This document shows positions 1 through 5,920 of a DNA stretch of 5,920 nt, one piece after another (the stretch's first letter is position 1; each line of letters starts with the position of its first letter). The DNA is taken from contig CAYGRM010000404.1 in assembly GCA_964352225.1 (NCBI GenBank), positions 1-5,920 of the forward strand. Reading direction: 5' to 3'. The position numbers and the translations under genes are program-made. The notes below the pieces were generated by a model that saw nothing but the letters and a program-made list of their open reading frames with translations, searched no databases and was not told where the DNA came from. This DNA is from CAJQQY01 sp964352225. Its GTDB lineage: Bacteria > Bacteroidota > Bacteroidia > Chitinophagales > Saprospiraceae.

Positions 1-18
1 ATCGAATGGCAAATAAAC

Positions 19-34
19 AAACTAAATTTAGTTT
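19..34. repeat. 16-bp perfect palindrome, AAACTAAATTTAGTTT
   Basis: A perfect AT-rich inverted repeat with no loop spacing, 13 bases beyond the terminator. It could be a minor hairpin, a binding site for a dimeric regulator of a gene to the left, or chance in AT-rich DNA. Nothing else in the window repeats it. Confidence 0.4.
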
Positions 35-47
35 AGTTGTGAAAATA

Positions 48-79
48 AAAAAGGGTTTTAAAATTTTAAAACCCTTTTT
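48..79 (-). terminator. Palindromic intrinsic terminator after the CHAT-hydrolase gene
   Basis: A perfect 32-bp palindrome with an AAAAAGGGTTTT arm and the symmetry centre between bases 63 and 64. On the minus strand it begins 23 bases past the stop codon and ends in a five-T run. Being fully symmetric, it would terminate equally well in the plus direction, so it may also serve a convergent gene whose end lies at or beyond the left edge. Confidence 0.88.
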
Positions 80-102
80 ATCTTAAATTACTCCACAGTA
101 TA

Positions 103-3100
103 TTATCTGATATTCTTAAAGAAATCAATCAATTCATTTATTGCGTTTATGGTTGTTTCTAAATCTCTGCGAGCTGCTGCAGGTTTAGCTTTTTCTAAAT
201 CAACTAATCCTTTTAGAATAAATTCCATTTGTAGAATTTCTGAGGCGATGTTTCGTGGAGAACCTCCTCCCATTTTCCAAGCGTGAGTGTAAAGTGTTTT
301 GATCGTTGTAACAATACTTTTACGTTGATTAAGTTTAGCAGATTTTTGTGGTTTAGTATCATTAACTTCATCAATGTGATATAGTAATTCAGCTTGCTTC
401 AGATTTACGGGCTTAATAATATCCCAAAATTCATCATGATCTTTTTTGTTGGCAGCCAATTCATCCATCATTTTTTCAATAAATTGTAGGGCATTTTTTC
501 CTAATGCTTCATCCATAGAAGCTAAGCGTTTTTTATCATTAATGAGCTTTTCAGCGATAATCCAACCAGTTAAAGAATATATTTGTTGATCAATTTCGTA
601 AGCCATTCGATAATGGTCAGCTGAATTGGTGATAGCTTTTTGTTGATCTTTAATCTTATCGAAAATTAAAAACTGCCTCTTTTGAATACTCCCCATAATA
701 TTATGTCTCTCAGAGGTTTTACCTAACTCAATGAGGTCATTCATTTTTTTAGAGGTAATGGCTAATTCACTTTTAAGTACTTTTCTATCTTTAGTAGCAC
801 TCATTTCTACGAGTACTTTGATTTTGCAATTACACCAAAGCTCCAATGCTTTTACCGAAAAATTAGCCTCCTTTTCTTGGAATAATAATTTAAATTTTTC
901 CAGCGCCATTCCATATTCTTGTAGTTCAACAAGAGCTCTAATTTCTAATTCTGTGACAGTTGCATTTCTTAATCCAGATTCATCTATACCTTTAGAAATT
1001 AATTGAAGTTTCTCCATGAAATTAAAATCGCGCTTTCGATTTGATTTTGTATCATCAATAAAATTTTCCAAGTCGATCAGAATTTCTTTTTCTAAAATAT
1101 AATGATAATCATCACCTAGTCTTTGAGGTTTTTTAGTTAATTGATAATATTGATCACCATAACATTGGTAGGCACCCCAAGTATTGGTTCGCGGGAATTC
1201 AAGGAAGCAGGTTCTTCTGGCCGCTTTAACTGCATTTGCAAAATTTTCCCCTGCCAGCATTTTATCATAAAAAACTTCTGCGAATCTTTTGGCTGCTGAA
1301 TCATCTACTGCCCAACCAGCAACGACTACTGCTTTGACACCATTCTCAATAAATTGTACTCCAATATTCGCAGCCAATTTATGTTTGCCCCTGAAATATT
1401 CTTCTTTCTCTGCGTTCACATCTCCCATGTAGCAACTATTAATAAAAACTAACTCAGGAGTACTACTAATCTGATTAATCTCTGCGGCAGTCAACACAAT
1501 ATTATTGGACAATAAAATTCCTGTTTTTTTATCTTCTCCATAATCAATTACACCGTGACTCGCAATATGAATTATTTTATATTCGTCATATAACTTTTTA
1601 AAAATCTCTTTGAAAGGTTCATGAATTCGTGGAGTGGTTTCGTATCCATTATTTTTCAAAAGAGTATCCACCATCTTAGCTTCCACCGCAGCCTCAGGTA
1701 ATTGAGGAACACCTGATTTTTTTTCCAAAATAGGATCACCGATAATAAGTGCCGTATTTTTCACTACAGGCTTGATCATTTGTCGGCTATGAGAGGTAGC
1801 TAACTGCCGAATCATTCCTGCAGAAACAACAATCGGCATTTCTAAATTCTCATCATAATTAAGCAACTCCCAAGGGTAACTTGCGGTCTTGTGATCTAGG
1901 ATTAATAGAATGTTTTGTTGATTTCTAAATGAAATTTTAAATTCATTAGGGATCAATAATTCAAAAACTGCTTTGGTTAATTCTCGATCCCAATTAGTTT
2001 GTTTTTTATTATCATCAAGCAAAGCATCAATGATATGAAGGTTAGCATATGATTCATTAATCTCCACCATAGCTCGACCTGATGAAGCACTAAAAGCAAG
2101 GTATTTGGTATTTCTAACTTCATCTTTTTTGATGGTAGCGGTAATTCTACGCCACCATTCTTTTTGGCTATTGAGAGGAAGGAAAGACCTCGCTCCATCT
2201 ACTCGTTCCAGAGGATGTTCCAATTCTATATTGTAAAAACTATTTCTTTTTTGAATTTGGTTTAAGGTGAAAAAAGTTTCATCCGCTTTATCTTTGTATA
2301 ATTCGATGAATTCAATCTCTCCTATGATCGGTAAATTGTTCCCCATATTTTGTACTTTTTTGTTAGCATTAATAATGCCTTCCAAAATCGCATTGATCGA
2401 ATTATTGAGAGAAAGGTTAGCGTAGTTACTTCCAACCAAAAGGGTCGAAATTCCTATTTTATCGTTTCTCGTTTTATTTTTTTGTTTGCATACCGAAAGT
2501 AAATATTCCAGCACTCCAAGCTCAATTGTTTCACTTAATTTGAAGGGAGTTAAATTTTCGACCGATCCCAAGCCAACCACGACTACTCCAATGTCGTGCA
2601 TTTTATCCTCTAGGTGAACTAGATTGGTTCCAATTGCACCAGGGTATAATCCAAACTCTTCCCGTTCCGATAATTTATTATTCAACATGCTATTGATCAC
2701 ATACTCGGCACTTACGATTCCATCATCTTTAAAATGTCCTACTAAAATAGGGTAGGTACAATAACGCAGATGACCATTCTTGACAATCACTTTTATGGTT
2801 GATTTAACTTCATTGTTTTTGGTTTGATAAATCGGGTCAGTACTTAATCCTAAAATGTTTTTCGCTAGAATATTGACATCATTAGAAAGGACTTCTTGAT
2901 TTTCAACTAAAACTACATTTTGAATAGCTCTTGAAGTCGGCCGTTTATGAGGAAGGCGATTGGTGGAACCATTGGCTAAAATATCTTTGATGGCTTCGAA
3001 CCGATTTTTATCATTGGCTAATTCTCCATGAATTGTATCTGCGTAAAAAACTTGATGACTTTGTAATTGTTTTGGAATACCTGAATCCCAAGTTACACTT

Positions 3101-5517
3101 CCATCACCTTCGCCTGTTGCTTCAAAAACTAATTCGTAATTTTTTTGGGTAAAGAGACCCGGTTCAGCAATTCTAGTTTTGAGTTGATCTGTATTTTTTT
3201 CGTTGATGATCGCTCCGAATTGATCTCGACAAACGAAGTTAATAAGTGTTCTATCGTCTTTACCTGCGATGTAAAATACTTTGTCTAAATTCCAATTTTT
3301 AAACTGGTGGAATTTCTTTTTGTACGCATTGAATTCATTTAAGTCTTTTTGATTTGGTAGTGCCCAGAGTGATTCATCAGTCACGATTTGAATAGTTTTC
3401 CAAAGTTCCAAATCGCCAAAGTCATGTGCTCCTTCATGAATTGGAAGTAATTGCAATAGTCCAGAGTAGCGAACAAAAACTTCTAATAATTCTTTTCTAC
3501 TTTGGAAAATCGCCAATCGACTAACACTCTTTATCGCACCACCAATACCGGTGATGATTTCAGGAATACCATAAGAACCTTGCCATGGAGTTCCCAGAAG
3601 GATACATTTAAAATTAGAAATAGCGTTTAGCTTTTCCCAAGTTTTAGGATGATTCATCATTACATCACGAGTGACTAATCCACCCATCGAGTGTGCAATG
3701 ATTTGAATTGGTTGCCCGGTGGGAAGTAATTCTTGGTTAATTTTATCAGCTAGAATTTTTCCTGAATCAGAAAGTGATTTTCGCCAATCATAGGGGAAAA
3801 CTAAAACATCATATTTGTCGCTGAGGTCGTCAGCCAATTTTCCATAAGCGGTACCTACTGCGGTTTTTGCTTCCACATTTTTATTATCCATGTGAAGTCG
3901 AGTCAACTGGCCACCTGCCATTTTTAGGTAGTCAATCCAAATTTCAGAATCACCATCTGACAAGTTAGATCCCATGATTCCTGGAATCATAATGATGATT
4001 GGTTTTTCTCCTGAGACAGGGGAAGGTTCAAGACTTCCACCTGGAAGAATAGTGGTAATATTTCGATTGCGTTCTCCTCGAGTTACTGTTTTGAATTGTG
4101 GTGCAGGAGAAAAAGGAGGATTAGTAATGGCTAAGAAAATATCATCGCGAGAGTTTTTATTTTTAAAATAACAGAAGTGATCTACCGCTCCACCATCTAC
4201 AAATTTATAGTAAATATCATTTTCTCTCACCACTCCCATATACATCGAGTCGGTATCTACTACAAAGTCATTATCCAATTGATAAAACAGTTTCGCCATG
4301 ATAGACAATAATGTTTTTTTGATGCCACCCATTCCCGCATTTCCTGCGATGATGGAAAGATCACTTTGGATTTTGACCTGATGATTATTTAGAATTTTCT
4401 GCAAAGGAGTACTTGGGATCATACATTCTAAGCCAGGGAGAATATTAGGATCAGTTCGTTGTTCAACGATGGCTAGCAATAATGATTTGATCCCAATAAA
4501 AAGTGGATTGGTTTTTAAACCAGTTCCATAACCAATTACATTTAATAGAATATTTAAAAAATGATCAATTCGCTTGGTCAAAATGGTAGTTCCGGCAGCA
4601 GGGCAAGCCACTCGGACAAATTTTTCGACGACAATATTTTTTTTGCGAGCAACTTTATTTAATTCTATTAAAACTGATACATCTTTTTCTCTTCCTAAAT
4701 CTTGTAATAATTTAATTTCTTGTTTGGAAAACAGCGAATCATTGTGACTACAACGACTCAATACTTCCCCAACCAAACCACCTCGGGAATGACTAATTAG
4801 ATGGAGTTTCGTATTTTTCGGCAAAGCATTTAAAGCATCAAGTGCATTTTCAAATGGACTTTTTGACCAAGTACGATGTTCGAGCGCTAAAATATTAGCG
4901 CTGTAATATTTACAAAATTCTTCCCATGTTTCCGTTCCTTCCATTTCGCCAAAAGATCCATCAGTACTTGAACTAGTTCCATGCAAAAAGAATAAAACAG
5001 GTCGATCAATATCAATGCTTGGTTGGCTGTCATCGTATTGAAATGGGGATAGTTTGAAAGAAGAGTTAATCTGAACGACACCCTCATTTTCCATGATGCC
5101 TGACTCAATTTTTTGAGCAATCACCATCGCAGAAAACTCTGCCACCACTTCTTTGGGTTTAAATATTTTTAGAAATTTCAAATAAACTTTCTTAACGATG
5201 CTTCGATTTTCAGTAGGAATCTCCAAAGCGTTGGGAATGAAAGTACTGGTTTCTTGTGATCGATTATTGGAAGGAAAAAGTGTATTTATTTCAGGGGAAG
5301 GGGTCAACCAAATTGTCCCATCTTCGAATTCAAATTCAACTAAATCCTTTTTGTCTAATTCTTCTGAGATTAATTCATCATGACTTCCTCGAGTAGAATT
5401 GATTTCGATCGTTCTCGCTAGCGTAAAAGCTGAATCAGCGAAGGTGAGATCTTGATCTTGCTTTTGAGTTTCAGCATTTTTTCCGTGTAGTTGAATTTTT
5501 AGTTTTGAGGTTGCCAT
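103..5517 (-). CDS. Giant multidomain protein: two alpha/beta hydrolases, M17-N-like module, CHAT caspase-like protease, TPR-like tail
   Basis: The gene encodes 1804 residues, roughly 200 kDa. Two lipase-like hydrolases carry complete apparent triads: Ser244/Asp417/His447, with oxyanion motif HGTSSS at 180-184 onward, and Ser610/Asp805/His830, with PGIMGSNL at 512-519. A domain like the N-terminal part of M17 aminopeptidases follows at about 905-1085. A CHAT protease lies at about 1175-1462, with PWELL at 1215-1219, ASHG around His1321 and NSC with Cys1362. A helical TPR-like tail ends the protein. The start is firm: an in-frame TAA at 5527-5529 lies three codons upstream of the ATG, and no earlier start is possible. 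There is no Shine-Dalgarno motif, only an A-rich leader. There is no signal peptide, so it is likely cytosolic. By analogy with CHAT conflict proteins I infer a protease-controlled lipase effector, perhaps in antiviral defence. The substrate and trigger are unknown. The ORF is intact, with no frameshift. Confidence 0.95.
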   Translation of the reverse strand: MATSKLKIQLHGKNAETQKQDQDLTFADSAFTLARTIEINSTRGSHDELISEELDKKDLVEFEFEDGTIWLTPSPEINTLFPSNNRSQETSTFIPNALEIPTENRSIVKKVYLKFLKIFKPKEVVAEFSAMVIAQKIESGIMENEGVVQINSSFKLSPFQYDDSQPSIDIDRPVLFFLHGTSSSTDGSFGEMEGTETWEEFCKYYSANILALEHRTWSKSPFENALDALNALPKNTKLHLISHSRGGLVGEVLSRCSHNDSLFSKQEIKLLQDLGREKDVSVLIELNKVARKKNIVVEKFVRVACPAAGTTILTKRIDHFLNILLNVIGYGTGLKTNPLFIGIKSLLLAIVEQRTDPNILPGLECMIPSTPLQKILNNHQVKIQSDLSIIAGNAGMGGIKKTLLSIMAKLFYQLDNDFVVDTDSMYMGVVRENDIYYKFVDGGAVDHFCYFKNKNSRDDIFLAITNPPFSPAPQFKTVTRGERNRNITTILPGGSLEPSPVSGEKPIIIMIPGIMGSNLSDGDSEIWIDYLKMAGGQLTRLHMDNKNVEAKTAVGTAYGKLADDLSDKYDVLVFPYDWRKSLSDSGKILADKINQELLPTGQPIQIIAHSMGGLVTRDVMMNHPKTWEKLNAISNFKCILLGTPWQGSYGIPEIITGIGGAIKSVSRLAIFQSRKELLEVFVRYSGLLQLLPIHEGAHDFGDLELWKTIQIVTDESLWALPNQKDLNEFNAYKKKFHQFKNWNLDKVFYIAGKDDRTLINFVCRDQFGAIINEKNTDQLKTRIAEPGLFTQKNYELVFEATGEGDGSVTWDSGIPKQLQSHQVFYADTIHGELANDKNRFEAIKDILANGSTNRLPHKRPTSRAIQNVVLVENQEVLSNDVNILAKNILGLSTDPIYQTKNNEVKSTIKVIVKNGHLRYCTYPILVGHFKDDGIVSAEYVINSMLNNKLSEREEFGLYPGAIGTNLVHLEDKMHDIGVVVVGLGSVENLTPFKLSETIELGVLEYLLSVCKQKNKTRNDKIGISTLLVGSNYANLSLNNSINAILEGIINANKKVQNMGNNLPIIGEIEFIELYKDKADETFFTLNQIQKRNSFYNIELEHPLERVDGARSFLPLNSQKEWWRRITATIKKDEVRNTKYLAFSASSGRAMVEINESYANLHIIDALLDDNKKQTNWDRELTKAVFELLIPNEFKISFRNQQNILLILDHKTASYPWELLNYDENLEMPIVVSAGMIRQLATSHSRQMIKPVVKNTALIIGDPILEKKSGVPQLPEAAVEAKMVDTLLKNNGYETTPRIHEPFKEIFKKLYDEYKIIHIASHGVIDYGEDKKTGILLSNNIVLTAAEINQISSTPELVFINSCYMGDVNAEKEEYFRGKHKLAANIGVQFIENGVKAVVVAGWAVDDSAAKRFAEVFYDKMLAGENFANAVKAARRTCFLEFPRTNTWGAYQCYGDQYYQLTKKPQRLGDDYHYILEKEILIDLENFIDDTKSNRKRDFNFMEKLQLISKGIDESGLRNATVTELEIRALVELQEYGMALEKFKLLFQEKEANFSVKALELWCNCKIKVLVEMSATKDRKVLKSELAITSKKMNDLIELGKTSERHNIMGSIQKRQFLIFDKIKDQQKAITNSADHYRMAYEIDQQIYSLTGWIIAEKLINDKKRLASMDEALGKNALQFIEKMMDELAANKKDHDEFWDIIKPVNLKQAELLYHIDEVNDTKPQKSAKLNQRKSIVTTIKTLYTHAWKMGGGSPRNIASEILQMEFILKGLVDLEKAKPAAARRDLETTINAINELIDFFKNIR
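106..1125 (-). other. C-terminal alpha-helical, TPR-like tail
   Basis: This covers residues about 1465-1804, almost entirely predicted helical by eye, charged and lacking Gly/Pro-rich breaks. TELEIRALVELQEYGMALEK (1522-1541) and the following FKLLFQEKEA look like one TPR-type helical pair. SERHNIMGSIQKRQ (1602-1615), then ADHYRMAYEIDQQIYS (1633-1648), resembles the E...G..yK... plus Y..ay...Y pattern of the TPR-S (TRAFs-binding-like) repeats found beside conflict-system enzymes. TPR-like arrays flank CHAT domains in several known systems and usually bind the activating partner. That role here is inferred, and the subfamily is uncertain. Confidence 0.55.
1132..1995 (-). other. CHAT (caspase HetF-associated) cysteine protease domain
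   Basis: This covers residues about 1175-1462. The family landmarks appear in order: a strand plus PWELL (1215-1219), the I-R of GMIRQL (1234-1239), LIIGDP (1257-1262), LPEAAVEAK (1273-1281), IIHIASHG with His1321, LVFINSCYMG with Cys1362, GVKAVVVAGWAVDDSAA (1393-1409), FYDKMLAGENFANAVKAAR (1416-1434), and the closing WGAYQCYGD (1447-1455). The codons were checked on the DNA: His1321 is CAC at 1555-1557 and Cys1362 is TGC at 1432-1434 (minus strand). The dyad is therefore intact and the domain should be a competent clan CD-type protease. Known CHAT proteases are activated by partners or bound ligands and cut specific proteins. The target here is unknown, and cleavage within the same chain is possible. 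Confidence 0.92.
2263..2805 (-). other. Module resembling the N-terminal (macro-like) domain of M17 leucyl aminopeptidases
   Basis: This covers residues about 905-1085. VVVVGLGSVENLTPFKLSE (978-996), followed by a long helix (to about 1010), is very like the VGLG...LT..kLR pattern that precedes the catalytic half of M17 aminopeptidases. A second strand, ISTLLVGS (1023-1030), is followed by the helix NNSINAILEGIINANKKV (1038-1055). The M17 catalytic metal-binding motifs are not present downstream. The next recognisable unit is the CHAT protease. TYPILVGHFKDDGIVSAEYV (921-940) leads into the fold. Such folds are related to macro domains, which bind ADP-ribose-like ligands, so a ligand-sensing or scaffold role is possible. 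The assignment rests on pattern resemblance only. Confidence 0.5.
2974..4005 (-). other. Hydrolase module 2: LCAT/PGAP1-like alpha/beta hydrolase domain
   Basis: This covers residues about 505-848. PIIIMIPGIMGSNL (506-519) is the typical first strand and oxyanion loop of LCAT-like acyltransferases and lipases. IIAHSMGGLVTRDVM (606-620) is the nucleophile elbow with Ser610. LLGTPWQGS (640-648) is the conserved post-nucleophile strand. GEGDGSVTW (802-810) supplies Asp805, and ADTIHGEL (826-833) supplies His830. All triad positions are present, so catalysis is plausible. The motifs differ clearly from module 1, so this is not a recent tandem duplication. LCAT-like enzymes act on phospholipid acyl esters; applying that here is inference. 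Confidence 0.85.
4108..5010 (-). other. Hydrolase module 1: DUF7379-like alpha/beta hydrolase domain
   Basis: This covers residues about 170-470. PVLFFLHGTSSSTDGSFG (173-190) is the beta-strand plus oxyanion loop. LISHSRGGLVGEVL (240-253) is the nucleophile elbow with Ser244. The elbow reads S-H-S-R-G, so the usual first Gly of GxSxG is replaced. VACPAAGTTI (303-312), LPGLECMIPSTPL (360-372) and NDFVVDTDSM (416-425) fit the CHAT-associated hydrolase family I recall as DUF7379. Asp417 (or Asp421) and His447 (in VDHFCYF) complete a plausible triad. Residues 318-350 are hydrophobic and could form a lid helix or lipid-contact surface rather than a true membrane span. Substrate unknown; esterase or lipase activity is inferred. 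Confidence 0.8.
5023..5517 (-). other. N-terminal segment of the CHAT-hydrolase protein, unassigned
   Basis: Residues about 1-165 precede the first hydrolase and match no domain I can name. The first 80 residues alternate polar and hydrophobic positions, including EFEFEDGTIWLT at 61-72, and look like a small beta-rich unit. Residues 105-135 are basic and amphipathic (KKVYLKFLKIFKPKEVV at 109-125) and look helical. No signal peptide or lipobox is present. A role in partner recognition or membrane-surface contact is only a guess. Confidence 0.4.
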
Positions 5518-5655
5518 TTTTTTGGTTTATTGAAGATTTTTGAAAAATGTAAATGTATTGTTGAGCTGTAATTGGGAGTTAAAATAAAGAAGTATAAAGT
5601 TAATTATAATGCTTAAAAAACAAAGGAACTTGCAGAGTAGAATCTTATAAATTGA
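5518..5655 (-). promoter_or_regulatory. Leader and presumed promoter region of the CHAT-hydrolase gene
   Basis: These 138 AT-rich bases lie between the upstream terminator and the ATG, so a promoter for the big gene must be here unless transcription reads through. Two weak candidates on the minus strand are TATAAT at 5603-5608 and TACATTTA at 5550-5557. The latter matches seven of eight positions of the Bacteroidota -7 consensus TAnnTTTG, but I find no convincing -33 TTTG/TTG at proper spacing for either. The bases before the ATG are A-rich (AATAAACCAAAAAA) with no Shine-Dalgarno sequence, as is usual in Bacteroidota. No operator-like repeat was seen. Confidence 0.35.
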
Positions 5656-5688
5656 AAAAGGGGCTAATCGATTCGATTAGCCCCTTTT
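5656..5688 (-). terminator. Rho-independent terminator after the partial TPR-like gene
   Basis: Near-perfect inverted repeat centred on base 5672. The arm AAAAGGGGCTAATCGA pairs with its full complement around a tiny loop. The GGGGC/GCCCC core is followed on the minus strand by a run of five T, as expected of an intrinsic terminator. It lies about 34 bases past the stop codon at 5723. The symmetry also gives a four-T run in the plus direction, but no plus-strand gene points at it. Confidence 0.9.
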
Positions 5689-5722
5689 AATTAAGCGATC
5701 CTACTTAAGTCTCTTTTTTTTA

Positions 5723-5920
5723 TTAATCCTCTTTTGAATTGTCTTTATTTTCAATTGGAATCAACGGCTTTTTATTTTCAAATGTTTTAATGAAAGGGTG
5801 TTTAGGCTGATACATTCTGGTAGAATCAACATAAGCTTTTGCCATAACCTCATCCCCCAGAGCTTCATAACCTTGAGCGATGTGACTAGTTCGTCTGCCG
5901 CTGCTAGTTCGAATTTCTTT
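5723..5920 (-). CDS. C-terminal 65 codons of an unidentified TPR-like protein (5' end outside window)
   Basis: Reading the minus strand in the frame that begins at base 5920 gives 65 uninterrupted codons ending in TAA at 5723-5725. The peptide includes HIAQGYEALGDEVMAKAYVD and then MYQPKHPFI. Its Y-x-x-L-G-D...A..Y....Y.P.HP spacing is what a final tetratricopeptide repeat pair looks like. It ends in a charged tail (PIENKDNSKED). A terminator starts about 34 bases past the stop, which supports the frame. The start, the full length and any other domains lie beyond the window, so no function can be given. The terminator separates it from the CHAT-hydrolase gene, so a shared operon is not indicated, although read-through cannot be excluded. 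Confidence 0.7.
   Translation of the reverse strand, partial: KEIRTSSGRRTSHIAQGYEALGDEVMAKAYVDSTRMYQPKHPFIKTFENKKPLIPIENKDNSKED

Noticed and set aside
1..36. Possible end of a convergent plus-strand gene (frame 1 reaches TAG at 34-36; frame 2 reaches TAA at 14-16)
   Set aside because: The symmetric terminator would suit it, but four to eleven codons cannot be told from chance, and the two frames are equally possible.
731..1006. 91-codon plus-strand open frame
   Set aside because: It lies wholly inside the helical tail of the big gene on the opposite strand, its translation is Ser/Leu-rich with no recognisable domain, and it is best explained as an antisense shadow.
1977..2198. 73-codon minus-strand open frame in another register
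   Set aside because: It overlaps the well-supported large frame on the same strand between the M17-like and CHAT modules and has no independent start signal.
3974..4171. 65-codon plus-strand open frame
   Set aside because: It is antisense to the linker and first strand of hydrolase 2, with a composition typical of a shadow frame.
4468..4563. Hydrophobic stretch at residues 319-350 as a transmembrane helix
   Set aside because: It is broken by Gly, Asn and Lys and sits inside hydrolase 1 where a lid or cap helix is expected, so a membrane span is unlikely.
4887..5383. Open frames of 77 (minus, 4887-5120) and 61 codons (plus, 5198-5383)
   Set aside because: Both overlap the N-terminal part of the large gene in other frames and show no domain or start signal.
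1..5920. CRISPR array, tRNA/rRNA, insertion sequence or attachment site
   Set aside because: No regularly spaced repeats, cloverleaf-like sequence, transposase motifs or terminal inverted repeats with target duplications were seen on either strand.

Overview
The window is AT-rich and is almost filled by one very large minus-strand gene. The gene starts in an A-rich leader without a Shine-Dalgarno motif and uses AT-rich codons. Intrinsic terminators sit close to both stop codons. Together these suggest a Bacteroidota-like organism, but this is inference because no taxonomic marker gene is present.

Layout, left to right. Positions 1-102 are non-coding as far as I can see. They hold a 16-bp palindrome and a 32-bp perfect palindrome that forms a terminator just past the big gene's stop codon. 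Positions 103-5517 (minus strand) encode an 1804-residue protein. Positions 5518-5655 are the leader and presumed promoter region. Positions 5656-5688 are a strong terminator for the next minus-strand gene, whose last 65 codons run off the window at 5723-5920.

The 1804-residue protein is the interesting object. I read it, N to C, as follows: an uncharacterised N-terminal segment (about 1-165); an alpha/beta hydrolase resembling the DUF7379 type that often accompanies CHAT proteins (about 170-470; Ser244, Asp417, His447); a second, different alpha/beta hydrolase of LCAT/PGAP1-like type (about 505-848; Ser610, Asp805, His830); a module resembling the macro-like N-terminal domain of M17 leucyl aminopeptidases but with no peptidase domain after it (about 905-1085); a CHAT caspase-like protease with an intact His1321/Cys1362 dyad (about 1175-1462); and an alpha-helical, TPR-like tail (about 1465-1804). 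No signal peptide or clear membrane anchor is seen, so it is probably cytosolic.

Inference: the architecture resembles bacterial conflict or regulated-death proteins. The tail and the macro-like module would act as sensors or scaffolds, the CHAT domain as a switch protease, and the two lipase-like hydrolases as effectors on lipids or another ester. Everything is in one polypeptide and apparently in one independent transcription unit. The substrates, the trigger and the protease target cannot be read from the sequence.
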